A DNA stretch of 64,000 nt from CAILZL01 sp049840395 (lineage in GTDB: Bacteria > Pseudomonadota > Gammaproteobacteria > Steroidobacterales > Steroidobacteraceae). A program made the position numbers and the translations under genes. Under the pieces are notes generated by a model that was not told where the DNA came from, searched no databases, and was given only the letters and a program-made list of their open reading frames with translations. The stretch spans positions 682,001 to 746,000 of the forward strand of contig JASGLD010000005.1 of the NCBI GenBank assembly GCA_049840395.1. Direction: 5' to 3'. Positions 8,305 through 17,781 of the stretch are shown piece after piece. Numbering within the stretch: position 1 is the stretch's first letter; each line of letters starts with the position of its first letter.

Positions 8305-10953
8305 ATGTTTCTGCAATCCATGCGGCCCGCCTTGCGTTGGTTATGTGTTGGCGCCGGTACGGTTACCGGTACCTTGAGCAGTACCTATGCGGTGGCTCAG
8401 ACCGAGCCGTTGGAAGAAGTGGTCGTGGTGGGATCGCGTATCCCGCAGGCACAGAATCAAGCCGTGCCGGTCACGGTCATTACCAGCCAGCAGTTGGAAC
8501 AGCGTGGCTATGCGACGGTTCAGCAGGCCCTTGATGATTTGTCGAACAATTCCGGCGGTGGCTTTGATCAGCAGATTGGCTTGTCCTTCACGCCTTCTGC
8601 TTCCAGTCTCAATTTGCGTGATCTAGGTGTTGGGCGTGCGTTGATCCTGTTGGATGGGCGGCGTATGCCGATATTTCCAATTGGTTGGAATGGCACGGAC
8701 AGCTTTGTCGACCTGGGAGGTATTCCCGCCGCGGCAGTGGAGCGTATTGAAGTGCTGAGCGAAGGCGCGTCCGCTATTTATGGTTCCGAAGCCATGAGTG
8801 GTGTGGTCAACATTGTGCTGAAACGGCGTGCGGACAATGAAATTGCCTTGCGATATGGAGACACCACGGGCGGCGGCGGCGCAGAGCAGCGTGTGCAGTT
8901 GACTACTGGCGCAGAGTCGGAAGGTTCCAATGCGTCGGTGTTCGTCGAGTATTACCGGCATAAGCCGCTGTGGATGGCAGAGCGTGAGCGTACGCGTTCC
9001 GACATATTGGGCGGCGTTAATGGCACTGGGCCCGGTGCTTTCAGCAAGTATGGTTACCTTGGTACTTACGAAGGATATAACTTCCCTTATACGGTTTATC
9101 CTGTTGGCGTTTGCGATACCTCCAATGGCAGTCCCGGTAGAGACGCCAATGGCTATTGCCTGTTCAACAAGGCGGCTTATCGCCAGGCGTGGCCGGATAT
9201 TAAATCGCTATCGGCGACTGTTAAATTCGATCAAGAGATCAATGACAATATCTCGCTGTTTGCGATGATGAATGTGCGCAATGCCAAGACCACAACCCAG
9301 ATAGAGCCCTTGGATTTCGATACGCTCGATGTTGGTTTTGTGTTTGCTCCTGGCGCGTCTAACAATCCCACGGGTGCGTTGGTATCTGCTTATCGGCGTA
9401 TGCCTGAGTTGGGGCCAAGGCGTACCCAGTACGACAACCAATCCTATAACACCCATGTCGGGCTCAAGGGTAATTTGCTGGATCGCATTGATTGGCAATT
9501 CGGTTTGCAGTCGGCACGGCTGCAGCTGACTACGACCGAGAGCGGACTGGTATTGAGTGACCGCATGTACGACGCGTTGAGCGGCGTGACCGATTTCAAC
9601 GGCGATGGGACACCGGACCCGCTGAATCTATCCCAGCCTATTCCCGGTTATATTGCCGCGCAACTTGAGTATCAGCCGGTTTCACTCAGTCAGTCGAGAC
9701 TGGGAGGTGCGGACTTGCAAGTGAGCAGCGATCTATTCGCTATGAGAAGCGGCACGGCTAAGTTGGCTGCGGCTCTCGAATACTTCAAGGAAAGTTATTT
9801 CGATCACCCTGACGCAGAGCTGATTGCTGAGAACGTCCCCACCCGCAGTGCCAGCAACGCCGAGGGGCAACGCAGCCGTCGTGCGATAGGCGTAGAGCTG
9901 CAGTTGCCGGTGTTAAAGCAGTTGCAAGTAAATATTGCTGGGCGCTACGACGCTTATCAGGATGTATCTGATGTGGGTGGCGCATTGAGTCCGCGCATAG
10001 CGTTGGAATATCGGCCGACCTCCTCGTTGTTGCTGCGTGCCAGTACTGGACGTAGTTTCCGTGCGCCCGATATGCCGCGTTTGTTTGGCGGTTCGACTTT
10101 CGGATATCAGCAGTTAATCAATACCCCGCAATGTATAGCGGATGGCGGCCGCGGACGGGGCGATACGAGCGTGGCCAGCTGCTATCAGGCTGTTTATGTT
10201 GGCGTCGGCAAGGATTCCAGTTTGAAGTTAAAGGAGGAACGCGGCACTAATTATGGCCTCGGCGCATTCTGGAAGCCCTCTGAGCAATGGTCGGCCAGCC
10301 TTGATTTCTTCGCTATAGATTTGCGGCAACTGGTGCAGACTCCCGATGGCCAGTACGTGTTGGATCGTTATGCTGCCGATCGCAGTTTTTCAACTGCAGT
10401 GCTGCCAGGTTATTCGGGCGATTGTTTTGTGTCTGTGTGCCTGGAATTGCAGCCCCTTAATATCGCCTACAAAAAAGTATCCGGTGTGGATGCGAGTTCA
10501 AATTATCAGTGGCCAACCGATATCGGTCGTTTTTCCGCCGGTCTCAACGCCAGCTACCTATTCAAGGTTCGTATGCGCGAAGCTTTCGATCGTCCCGAGG
10601 TGGACGTACTCCGTGAGGGTAGATTGGGTGAGGCGGCCAGGCTTAAAGGCGGTGTCGATCTGGGCTGGAGCCGTGATGTTTGGGCGGTCAACACCTTCGT
10701 CAATTACATTGGCGGCTTTACGCCACTGGATACCACTATCCAGAACCACATCGGTTCCTTCACCACAGTAAATGCCAGCGTTGGCTACACTCTTCCGACC
10801 AAGGCTGTTGCGCAGCTGGGGGTCAACAATTTGTTTGACCGTATGCCGCCGGTAGACAAGCAGCGTGGCAATCTCAGTCAGCCTTTTTATCACCAGCAGT
10901 TCCATAACGTAGACGGCGCCAGCTGGTATGTGAGCTTCCGTCAGCCATTTTGA
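8305..10953 (+). CDS. TonB-dependent outer-membrane receptor
   Basis: This 882-residue precursor has a signal peptide ending about AVAQ, a TonB-box-like EEVVVVGSR, a plug domain (VPVTVITSQQLEQRG, then GVGRALILLDGRRMP and the ISEGASAIYGSEAMSGVVNIVLKR-type block), and a beta-barrel ending in a C-terminal aromatic (SFRQPF). Such receptors import siderophores, cobalamin, glycans or other nutrients using TonB energy. I chose ATG 8305 because GAGGGAG lies six bases upstream and the signal peptide then starts properly. No transporter neighbours reveal the substrate. It ends 13 bases from the convergent DUF192 gene. Confidence 0.92.
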   Translation: MFLQSMRPALRWLCVGAGTVTGTLSSTYAVAQTEPLEEVVVVGSRIPQAQNQAVPVTVITSQQLEQRGYATVQQALDDLSNNSGGGFDQQIGLSFTPSASSLNLRDLGVGRALILLDGRRMPIFPIGWNGTDSFVDLGGIPAAAVERIEVLSEGASAIYGSEAMSGVVNIVLKRRADNEIALRYGDTTGGGGAEQRVQLTTGAESEGSNASVFVEYYRHKPLWMAERERTRSDILGGVNGTGPGAFSKYGYLGTYEGYNFPYTVYPVGVCDTSNGSPGRDANGYCLFNKAAYRQAWPDIKSLSATVKFDQEINDNISLFAMMNVRNAKTTTQIEPLDFDTLDVGFVFAPGASNNPTGALVSAYRRMPELGPRRTQYDNQSYNTHVGLKGNLLDRIDWQFGLQSARLQLTTTESGLVLSDRMYDALSGVTDFNGDGTPDPLNLSQPIPGYIAAQLEYQPVSLSQSRLGGADLQVSSDLFAMRSGTAKLAAALEYFKESYFDHPDAELIAENVPTRSASNAEGQRSRRAIGVELQLPVLKQLQVNIAGRYDAYQDVSDVGGALSPRIALEYRPTSSLLLRASTGRSFRAPDMPRLFGGSTFGYQQLINTPQCIADGGRGRGDTSVASCYQAVYVGVGKDSSLKLKEERGTNYGLGAFWKPSEQWSASLDFFAIDLRQLVQTPDGQYVLDRYAADRSFSTAVLPGYSGDCFVSVCLELQPLNIAYKKVSGVDASSNYQWPTDIGRFSAGLNASYLFKVRMREAFDRPEVDVLREGRLGEAARLKGGVDLGWSRDVWAVNTFVNYIGGFTPLDTTIQNHIGSFTTVNASVGYTLPTKAVAQLGVNNLFDRMPPVDKQRGNLSQPFYHQQFHNVDGASWYVSFRQPF

Positions 10954-10966
10954 ATGAGTGTGGGCG

Positions 10967-11485
10967 TCAGCGGCTGCCGCCCACCGAAGCAAAGAACGGA
11001 TGCTTGACCACCGCGCCGGCACGGATGCCCAGCTTGGCGGCGCTACCGCCCGCGAGCTCTAATACGCCCAGCACGGTGCGTTTCGAGTCGATGATGCTCA
11101 GCGATAGTGGTTTGGCGTTGGCGACCACGCTATCGACGCGACCATTAGTGTCGATGAACACCATGTCCAGCGAAATGAGCGTGTTCTTCATCCACATCTG
11201 AATGGTCTGCGGCTGATCGAACACGAACAGCATGCCGGTGTTTTCATCCAATGACTTGACGAACATCAGACCTTGTTCGCGATGCGTATCGGTATCGGCC
11301 ACCCATACTTTAAAGCTGTGCTGACGCGCATCCGGTGTCAGAATCACCAGGCTGGATTGTGGAAAGTTGCTGAGCGGCTCCAGCTTGAGCTGTGGGTCGG
11401 CGGCGCAGGAAACATTGATCAAGCTCAGGGCCAGTAATAGTCCCATCAGAACGGGGCGAAGCAGAATGCGCATGAAGCTACTCAT
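10967..11485 (-). CDS. DUF192 family exported protein
   Basis: This 172-residue protein starts with a signal peptide (LLLALSLINVSCAA), with Cys in a possible lipobox-like position. The DUF192 core is recognisable: WVADTDTHREQGLMF, then GMLFVFDQPQ, MWMKNTLISLDMVFID and VLELAGGSAAKLGI. The family forms a small beta-barrel of unknown function, often exported. It probably shares a transcript with the upstream gene, whose stop is 9 bases away. Confidence 0.88.
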   Translation of the reverse strand: MSSFMRILLRPVLMGLLLALSLINVSCAADPQLKLEPLSNFPQSSLVILTPDARQHSFKVWVADTDTHREQGLMFVKSLDENTGMLFVFDQPQTIQMWMKNTLISLDMVFIDTNGRVDSVVANAKPLSLSIIDSKRTVLGVLELAGGSAAKLGIRAGAVVKHPFFASVGGSR

Positions 11486-11494
11486 CGGTGACTC

Positions 11495-12202
11495 TTAAAG
11501 AAGGGTGGCGTCTGTTTGGTCGTCGGAAACGAAATCGGCGCGGCCGGCAAAATCAAAACGCGTTACCAGTATCGAGCCCTCGCCGTTCAACTCGCGCGCC
11601 GGCTGCGTGCAAAAGCCGCGTGCGGTGATGCGATAGGCGCGTTGGCGCATGGGGATGCCATTGATCGGCTCCTGGGTGATCTCGTCGATGGTGCACTTAT
11701 TGTCGCCCTGTGTGGCATAGAACTCGCCGGCGCCTTCGCGAATGATGGTGAGGTTGGCCGGCAGCGCCTTGCCCGTCTCGCCTTCCTTCAGGCCGGTAAT
11801 GCCGAATAGCAACACCAGATTCGGCGCGCCGGCTTCCCCGGCGCTGCTAAAACGCAGACGTAAGCCGTGCTCGTCCGGGCGCACCGATCCGGCGCAGTTC
11901 AAGTTGCGATCGGTCCATGATAGTTCGGTATTGATGGATCCTTTCAAGCGCGCACGTAGAAACGCGCCTCCTGCGGGCAGGCATTGAACTTGCAATCCCG
12001 ATTGCGAGGCAGGCGCCGCTGCCGTCGCAGGCGGTACGCTGTTTTGTGCGTCCGTCTTGCCGACGATCGCTGCGCTGTATGCGTTTGGTGCAAGCAACAA
12101 TGTGCCGAACAAACTCACGGCGCATCGCAACCCGGCGTCATGTTGCGTTACAGTGCGCTTAGAGAAAAAACTGCGCGTGACTTGTGCGACCAGGCGGAAC
12201 AT
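11495..12202 (-). CDS. Uncharacterised exported protein (235 aa)
   Basis: I do not recognise this family. A long N-terminus with a hydrophobic stretch (about 27-45, SLFGTLLLAPNAYSAA) looks like a signal peptide with an extended n-region; later in-frame starts are possible. The mature part contains cysteines in short contexts (VQCLPAG, LNCAGS, NKCTID, RGFCTQ), which could form two disulfides in the periplasm, and alternating hydrophobic strands suggest a beta-rich fold. It is encoded just before the DUF192 gene and divergent from glgC. Confidence 0.55.
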   Translation of the reverse strand: MFRLVAQVTRSFFSKRTVTQHDAGLRCAVSLFGTLLLAPNAYSAAIVGKTDAQNSVPPATAAAPASQSGLQVQCLPAGGAFLRARLKGSINTELSWTDRNLNCAGSVRPDEHGLRLRFSSAGEAGAPNLVLLFGITGLKEGETGKALPANLTIIREGAGEFYATQGDNKCTIDEITQEPINGIPMRQRAYRITARGFCTQPARELNGEGSILVTRFDFAGRADFVSDDQTDATLL

Positions 12203-12321
12203 TGCGCTGAAATTGTACGTGACCGACGTTGCCGCGCAGTGTAGATGGAATAGGCTGTGGATTAAACGATGTCGTGCTGCCGGGTGGCGCGACGTATAAG
12301 TGTAACAATCGAGGTTTTACA

Positions 12322-13638
12322 ATGGATCAGCCAGTGACAAGTCAAGAGGCGAGTCAAGAGGCGAGTCAAAAAAAGACGCTTGCCGGCAAGCAGAGCTCAC
12401 CGAAGCGCTACGTCAGCCGTCTGACGCAGAGCACGCTGGCCGTCATCATGGCCGGTGGGCGGGGTGAACGACTCAAGCACCTGACCGCCAATCGCTGCAA
12501 ACCTTCCACGCAGTTCGGCGGCAAGTTTCGAATCATCGACTTCGTACTCTCCAATTGTGTCAATTCAGGCATCCGGCGCGTGTCGGTGCTGACACAGTAC
12601 AAGGCGCATTCGCTGATTCGTCATATGCAGCGCGGTTGGAACTTCCTGCGCGGCGAATTCGGCGAATTCATCGAAATCATTCCGGCTCAGCAGCAAATGG
12701 GCGAGGAGTGGTACCGCGGCACCGCCGATGCGCTGTACCAGAATCTGCAGATCATGAAGTTGCACCATCCGCGCCTGGTGTTGGTGCTGGCCGGCGATCA
12801 CATTTATAAAATGGACTATGGTCCGATGCTGGCGGCACATGTGGAAAGTCGCGCAGACATCACTGTGGGCGTAGTAGAAGTGCCGCGCGAAGATGCGCGC
12901 GGCTTCGGCGTGATGACCATTGATGAAGACAATCAGGTCATCAAGTTTTCGGAAAAGCCCGCCAATCCAGACGGCATTCCGGGGCGTGAACATCTGTCGA
13001 TGGGTTCGATGGGTATCTATGTGTTCAACGCCAGGCTGTTGTACAAACTACTGGAAGCCGATGCTGCCGATCCCAATAGCTCGCATGACTTCGGCAAGAA
13101 CATCATTCCGCAGTCCATCGGCAAGCTGAAGGTCATGGCCTATCCTTTCCGTGACGTAAAGACCCGTGCGCAGCAGTACTGGCGCGACGTGGGGACGGTG
13201 GATGCCTTTTATGAAGCCAACATGGAGTTGGTATCGGTCAATCCCGAATTGAATATCTACGACTCGCAATGGCCGATCTGGACCTTCCAGCGTCAGCAAC
13301 CGCCTGCCAAGTTCGTGCTCAATGAAGAGGGGCGGCGCGGTATGGCGGTGGATTCCATGGTGTCCGGCGGTTGCATCATTTCAGGCGCAGAAGTGGTGGA
13401 GTCATTGCTGTTTACCAATGTGCGAGTGGCCGAGCGCAGCTACATCGAGAAGTCCTTGCTGTTCCCCGATGTGCGTATCGGTCAGGACTGCATCATCAAG
13501 AATGCCATTATTGATACCGGTGGTGTGGTGCCACCGGGCACCCAGATCGGTGTCGATCCTGTGGAGGACGCCAAGCGCTTCTATGTCAGTGAAAAGGGCG
13601 TGTTGCTGGTTACGCGCGAAATGCTCAGCAAACTTTAA
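12322..13638 (+). CDS. glgC: Glucose-1-phosphate adenylyltransferase (ADP-glucose pyrophosphorylase)
   Basis: This enzyme makes ADP-glucose from glucose-1-phosphate and ATP, the committed step of bacterial glycogen synthesis. Length is 438 residues. The nucleotide-binding start VIMAGGRGERL, the block ANRCKPSTQFGGKFRIIDF, WYRGTADALYQN and the C-terminal left-handed beta-helix (SGAEVVESLLFTNV) are all present. ATG 12322 follows GAGG by seven bases. It has an N-terminal extension of about 30 residues containing a duplicated SQEA. It is the first gene of a storage cluster with glgA and phaEC and has its own terminator. Confidence 0.95.
   Translation: MDQPVTSQEASQEASQKKTLAGKQSSPKRYVSRLTQSTLAVIMAGGRGERLKHLTANRCKPSTQFGGKFRIIDFVLSNCVNSGIRRVSVLTQYKAHSLIRHMQRGWNFLRGEFGEFIEIIPAQQQMGEEWYRGTADALYQNLQIMKLHHPRLVLVLAGDHIYKMDYGPMLAAHVESRADITVGVVEVPREDARGFGVMTIDEDNQVIKFSEKPANPDGIPGREHLSMGSMGIYVFNARLLYKLLEADAADPNSSHDFGKNIIPQSIGKLKVMAYPFRDVKTRAQQYWRDVGTVDAFYEANMELVSVNPELNIYDSQWPIWTFQRQQPPAKFVLNEEGRRGMAVDSMVSGGCIISGAEVVESLLFTNVRVAERSYIEKSLLFPDVRIGQDCIIKNAIIDTGGVVPPGTQIGVDPVEDAKRFYVSEKGVLLVTREMLSKL
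12346..12369 (+). repeat. Tandem 12-bp repeat within the glgC 5' end
   Basis: Two exact tandem copies of GAGGCGAGTCAA (12346-12357 and 12358-12369) preceded by a partial copy. In frame they encode the repeated SQEA tetrapeptide in the GlgC extension, upstream of the conserved catalytic domain. Confidence 0.85.
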
Positions 13639-13648
13639 TTGCTCGGTG

Positions 13649-13674
13649 CGGACGGCCCTCTGGGCCGTCCGTTT
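13649..13674 (+). terminator. Rho-independent terminator after glgC
   Basis: A perfect 10-bp stem (CGGACGGCCC 13649-13658 and GGGCCGTCCG 13662-13671) with a TCT loop is followed by TTT. It lies 11 bases after the glgC stop. Confidence 0.75.
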
Positions 13675-13739
13675 ACGAATACATTCCATTTTCCATCTCA
13701 TAACTCGTAAACTCCCGTCGCTTACGCGAGGGGATGTTC

Positions 13740-14213
13740 ATGAATTTTCAACGCAAGCTGCTATGGATACTGGGAGTGTTGGCTCTGTCGCTGCTGAATG
13801 CCTGTGTCAGCACCAAATTTGAAGCGCCGCGTCTGGCGGTGGTCAATGTCGGCATGGTCTCGGCTGATGTTTTCAGTCAGCAATTCCGCATTCGCCTGCA
13901 TGTGCAAAATCCGAATGATCGCGAATTGCCCATCAAGGGTATTGAGTACAAATTATTCCTTCAGGGCGATAGTTTTGCCGAGGGCTTGAGTGCGCAGCCC
14001 TTCGTGGTGCCGGCATTGGGCGAGGCAGAATTCGACACCTTGGTTACGACTAATTTCATGAGCAGCGTGGGCCGACTGCTCAGCAAGTTGAACAGCAGCG
14101 ATGGCAATCGTGTGCAGTACACCTTCACGGGCAAGGTCATGTTGAGCAAGGGGCTGTTGCGCTCGTTGCCATTCAGCGAGCAGGGCATTGTGGATTTGGC
14201 GATTAAGAAATAG
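13740..14213 (+). CDS. LEA type 2 (WHy-domain) lipoprotein
   Basis: This 157-residue lipoprotein has a signal peptide ending in the lipobox LLNAC. The single WHy/LEA-2 domain (VSADVFSQQFRIRLHVQNPNDRELPI onward to the final strand IVDLAIKK) is a fibronectin-like beta-sandwich associated with desiccation and stress tolerance in plants and bacteria. I chose ATG 13740 over 13734 because GAGGGG lies six bases before the former and abuts the latter. It sits between glgC and the convergent glgA. The stress role is inference. Confidence 0.82.
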   Translation: MNFQRKLLWILGVLALSLLNACVSTKFEAPRLAVVNVGMVSADVFSQQFRIRLHVQNPNDRELPIKGIEYKLFLQGDSFAEGLSAQPFVVPALGEAEFDTLVTTNFMSSVGRLLSKLNSSDGNRVQYTFTGKVMLSKGLLRSLPFSEQGIVDLAIKK

Positions 14214-14239
14214 TTGCCTGCGCTGCATCGCTGGTTGCA

Positions 14240-15685
14240 TTACTGCGCGAGCATCCGCTCATATAGCCGCACATATTCCTGTGCCTGCGTTTCCCAGGAG
14301 AAATCCTGTGCCATGGCATTGCGCATCATGCGCATCCAGGCGGTTTTGTCCTTGAACAAGTCCAGTGCCGTGTTCAATGCCCAATTGACTGCCGGCGCAT
14401 CGTAGTCATTGAAGACAATACCGGTGCCGCTGGTTCCGTCCCACATCTGTACGGAATCGGCCAGGCCGCCGGTCTTGCGTACGATGGGGATGGTGCCGTA
14501 CTTGAGGCTGTACATTTGATTCAAGCCGCAGGGTTCGTATAACGAAGGCATCAGGAACATGTCGCTGCCGGCCTCGATGAGGTGCGCCAGCGCTTCGTCG
14601 TAGCCATTGCGGAAGTAAACCCGTTCCGGAAAGTCGCGCATCAGTTGCGTGAAGAACGACACGTACTGCGGATCGCCGCTGCCGAGCACGCACAGCGCGA
14701 AATCACGGGTGGTCAGTAATTCCGGCAGGCTCTCCATCAATAGATCGATGCCTTTTTGTTGAGCCAGTCTCGATACCACGCCGACGATCGGCGTATCAAT
14801 GTCCAGTGGCAGTTGCGCCAGCTGCAACAGGGTCTGCTTGCATTGCCGCTTGCCGCGTAAATCATCAATGGTGTAGCGCGCCGGTAGCGTCTTATCTTTG
14901 GCCGGATCCCAGCTGTCGTAGTCCACCCCGTTGAGGATGCCGGTCGCGCCATCGACACGGCTGCGTAACAGCGCATCCAGGCCATGGCCGCCGGCGGGCG
15001 TGCAGATTTCTCGTGCGTAAGTCGGGCTCACGGTACTGACGGCATCGGCGTGGAACAAACCTTCTTTCAACCAATTGATCTGGCCTGCTGCCCAGTCTTC
15101 GCTGCGCACATGCACGTTCAAATCGTCAAGGCCAATATCGGCAAAGCTGGCTACTCCAAAGATCCCCTGGTAGCCAATGTTGTGGATGCTGAGCAGGGAG
15201 CGTGTGTGTTGAAACAGTGCGTCCCAGCCATAGCTGGTACGGATCAGCAGCGGCAACAGGCTGGTGTGCCAGTCGTTACAGTGCAGGATGTCGGGGGCGA
15301 ACTGCATACGTTGCAACGATTCCAATGCGGCGCGTTGCAGCAGCAGGAAGCGCCGATGTTCATCGGCGTCTGCGGTATACAGCGCGCTACGGCTGAAGGC
15401 TGCCGGGCAGTCGATCAGGTAGATGGGCAGCGTCGATCCCGGTAGTACCGTGCTGAACAGCGAGAACTGATAAGAGTAAGCGCCCAGTTGCACCGGCACA
15501 TTCTGGATCGATGGCACGGGTTGCAAGCCAAACGGACCGTTGCGCACGCTGGCATACAGCGGCATGAACACCCGCAGGTCGTGACCCAGCTGGTGCAACG
15601 CGTGCGGCAAGGCGGCCGCCACATCCGCCAGACCACCGGTCTTGGCAAAAGGAGTGATTTCGGAGGCAACGAAAGCAATTTTCAT
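14240..15685 (-). CDS. glgA: Glycogen synthase (ADP-glucose type, GT5)
   Basis: This enzyme extends alpha-1,4-glucan chains using ADP-glucose supplied by GlgC. At 481 residues it has the expected length. The ADP-glucose-binding K-x-G-G-L motif (AKTGGLADVAAALP, near residue 15), HCNDWHTSL, GVVSRLAQQKGIDL and the late EPCGLNQMYSLKYGT block are all intact. It is transcribed away from phaE and converges on the LEA lipoprotein gene. No branching enzyme or phosphorylase is in the window. Confidence 0.95.
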   Translation of the reverse strand: MKIAFVASEITPFAKTGGLADVAAALPHALHQLGHDLRVFMPLYASVRNGPFGLQPVPSIQNVPVQLGAYSYQFSLFSTVLPGSTLPIYLIDCPAAFSRSALYTADADEHRRFLLLQRAALESLQRMQFAPDILHCNDWHTSLLPLLIRTSYGWDALFQHTRSLLSIHNIGYQGIFGVASFADIGLDDLNVHVRSEDWAAGQINWLKEGLFHADAVSTVSPTYAREICTPAGGHGLDALLRSRVDGATGILNGVDYDSWDPAKDKTLPARYTIDDLRGKRQCKQTLLQLAQLPLDIDTPIVGVVSRLAQQKGIDLLMESLPELLTTRDFALCVLGSGDPQYVSFFTQLMRDFPERVYFRNGYDEALAHLIEAGSDMFLMPSLYEPCGLNQMYSLKYGTIPIVRKTGGLADSVQMWDGTSGTGIVFNDYDAPAVNWALNTALDLFKDKTAWMRMMRNAMAQDFSWETQAQEYVRLYERMLAQ

Positions 15686-15867
15686 AAGGCTTTCAAGTCT
15701 AGCAGAGCCTTATGGCCTGACTGTGTACACACTCACGAAACCGGGCGGCAGCGCTGTGCAGAATTATTGATGGCCATGGGCAGCCGGGGCGTGCATCTGG
15801 ATGAATCTATGCCTAAGCTAAGCAACCGTATGTACCGGAATAATTTTCGCAAACCTGTTGTGACTTC

Positions 15868-16650
15868 ATGGTGAATCAAGCCGCCGACAACACGCACTGG
15901 ATCGATGCCTGGCTGGAAACTCAGCGTGGCTGGCTGGGGCGTTGGCAATCGGTTTCGCTGGAGCAGCGCACTGATGCCATGCGTGTCGGCATGGATACCT
16001 TGCGCGCGCAGCTCGATCCTGCCGGCATATCGCCCGAAGCCGTGAATGTGGTGCAGAGCTTCCAGGCCCTATTGCAGTCCTGTATGGCCGGCATGGGTGA
16101 AATGGCGCGTCTGCAGAGCGAGGGACAGGCAGGCACGCCTTGGCAACAAATGTTGCAGGCGTTTCCATTGGGGCCGGCGCGCGAACAGCAGGCCGCATGG
16201 CAGGAATACGCGCAGGCACTGGCCGACTATCAAGTGCGCTTGCAGCTCGTGCTGTATGCCTTCGGCAAGGTGTTTACCCAGTCGCTTGAAGCGGTGCCGG
16301 CGTTGGCTGCGCAGCGCGCCGAGCAGGGGCGACCGGTGCAAGGTTTCCGTGAGCTGTACGAGTTGTGGATCGAGTGTGGCGAGCAGGCATTTGCGGCCAT
16401 GGCTCATGATCAGGAATTCATTGCCGCACAGGCAGCCAGCGGCAATGCGCTGAGTCGTTTGAAACGAGCTCAGCAAGCGTTGATCGAATACTGGCTCAAA
16501 TCTCATGACTTGCCCACGCGCAGCGAACTCAACAGCGTGCATTTGCGCCTGCGTGCATTGACGGCGCGCGTGGCCGAATTGGAGCAGCAACTTGCTGCAC
16601 AGCGTCATCAGCATCCGGGCAGTAAACCTTCGAAACCGGTGCAGGATTGA
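15868..16650 (+). CDS. phaE: Class III PHA synthase subunit PhaE
   Basis: This 260-residue protein is the non-catalytic partner of PhaC in class III polyhydroxyalkanoate synthases. The family signature lies in the C-terminal half: FRELYELWIECGEQAF, then LKRAQQALIEYWLKSHDLPT and a coiled-coil end (LRALTARVAELEQQLAAQ). It immediately precedes phaC, with five bases between the stop and the ATG chosen for phaC, so the two are probably translationally coupled. It activates PhaC and binds the granule surface. Confidence 0.9.
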   Translation: MVNQAADNTHWIDAWLETQRGWLGRWQSVSLEQRTDAMRVGMDTLRAQLDPAGISPEAVNVVQSFQALLQSCMAGMGEMARLQSEGQAGTPWQQMLQAFPLGPAREQQAAWQEYAQALADYQVRLQLVLYAFGKVFTQSLEAVPALAAQRAEQGRPVQGFRELYELWIECGEQAFAAMAHDQEFIAAQAASGNALSRLKRAQQALIEYWLKSHDLPTRSELNSVHLRLRALTARVAELEQQLAAQRHQHPGSKPSKPVQD

Positions 16651-16655
16651 GCAGC

Positions 16656-17729
16656 ATGTCCGATTTCAATCTCGATCCGGAAGATACGCGCCGTGAAGTC
16701 GGCGCCATGCAGCAAAGCGCTGCGGAATTGTTGAGTGCATTAAGCGTCATTCGCGATGTGGAAATCGGCACTGCGCTCAAGGACGCGGTCTATCGCGAGG
16801 ATCGTCTCACCTTGTATCGCTATCGCCCTCTGCCGGACGTTAAACCTGGCGGAACGGCGGTGTTGATCTGTTACGCGCTGGTCAATCGACCTTACATGAT
16901 GGACTTGCAACCGGATCGTTCGCTGATTCGTGGTTTGTTGCAACAGGGCGTCGATGTGTTTCTGATCGATTGGGGCTATCCCGACGGTTCCGATCGTTAC
17001 CTCGATATGGATGACTACATCAACCGCTATCTCGTGCACTGTGCAGATGCAGTGTGCCGGCTGCGTGGCGAAGATCAGATTAATTTGTTGGGCGTGTGCC
17101 AGGGCGGCACGCTCAGTCTATGTTTCACGGCCTTGCATCCACAGCGTGTGCGTAGCCTGGTTACCATGGTCACGCCGGTGGATTTTCAAACGCCGGATGA
17201 TTTGTTGTCCAAGTGGGTGCGGCAGTTGGATGTGCCGGCCTTGGTTGCTGCATCAGGTAATGTCCCGGGCGATTTTCTTAATGCTGCCTTCGTTACGATG
17301 ATGCCGTTCCGCTTGCTCAGCCAGAAGTATGTGGCCTTGTTGGATATTGCGCAGGACCGCGCCAAGCTGGAAAACTTTTTACGCATGGAGAAGTGGATTT
17401 TCGACAGCCCCGATCAACCCGGTGCGATGTTCGAGCAATTCGTCACTTCACTGTATCAGCAAAACCAGTTGATCAAGGGGGAGTTGCGCATCGGCGGTCG
17501 TCGAGTAGATCTGCGCGGTATCAAGCAGCCGGTCTTTAATGTCTACGCGACACAGGATCATCTGGTGCCACCGGCAGCATCAAAGTGTCTGCAGCAATAT
17601 GTTGGCGCCAACAATTATCGGGAGCTGGCATTTGCGGGTGGTCATATCGGCATCTATGTCAGCAGTAAGGCGCAGCAACAGATTCCTGCGGCTCTGGCCG
17701 AGTGGCTGCGGCTACACGGTGTAGCTTGA
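16656..17729 (+). CDS. phaC: Class III poly(R)-hydroxyalkanoate synthase subunit PhaC
   Basis: This is the catalytic subunit of PHA polymerisation from hydroxyacyl-CoA, in the cytoplasm on nascent granules. Its 357 residues are the short class III length. The lipase-like box GVCQGG gives nucleophile Cys148; the acid lies in YATQDHLVPP and the histidine in GGHIGIYVS. I start at ATG 16656; an in-frame TTG nine bases upstream overlaps the phaE stop. No phaA/phaB are visible here, so monomer supply must be encoded elsewhere. Confidence 0.93.
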   Translation: MSDFNLDPEDTRREVGAMQQSAAELLSALSVIRDVEIGTALKDAVYREDRLTLYRYRPLPDVKPGGTAVLICYALVNRPYMMDLQPDRSLIRGLLQQGVDVFLIDWGYPDGSDRYLDMDDYINRYLVHCADAVCRLRGEDQINLLGVCQGGTLSLCFTALHPQRVRSLVTMVTPVDFQTPDDLLSKWVRQLDVPALVAASGNVPGDFLNAAFVTMMPFRLLSQKYVALLDIAQDRAKLENFLRMEKWIFDSPDQPGAMFEQFVTSLYQQNQLIKGELRIGGRRVDLRGIKQPVFNVYATQDHLVPPAASKCLQQYVGANNYRELAFAGGHIGIYVSSKAQQQIPAALAEWLRLHGVA

Positions 17730-17781
17730 CTACATGCTTGCGATAGTCCGCCTGGTGAATTGCTTGTCGTAGAAATGAGAA

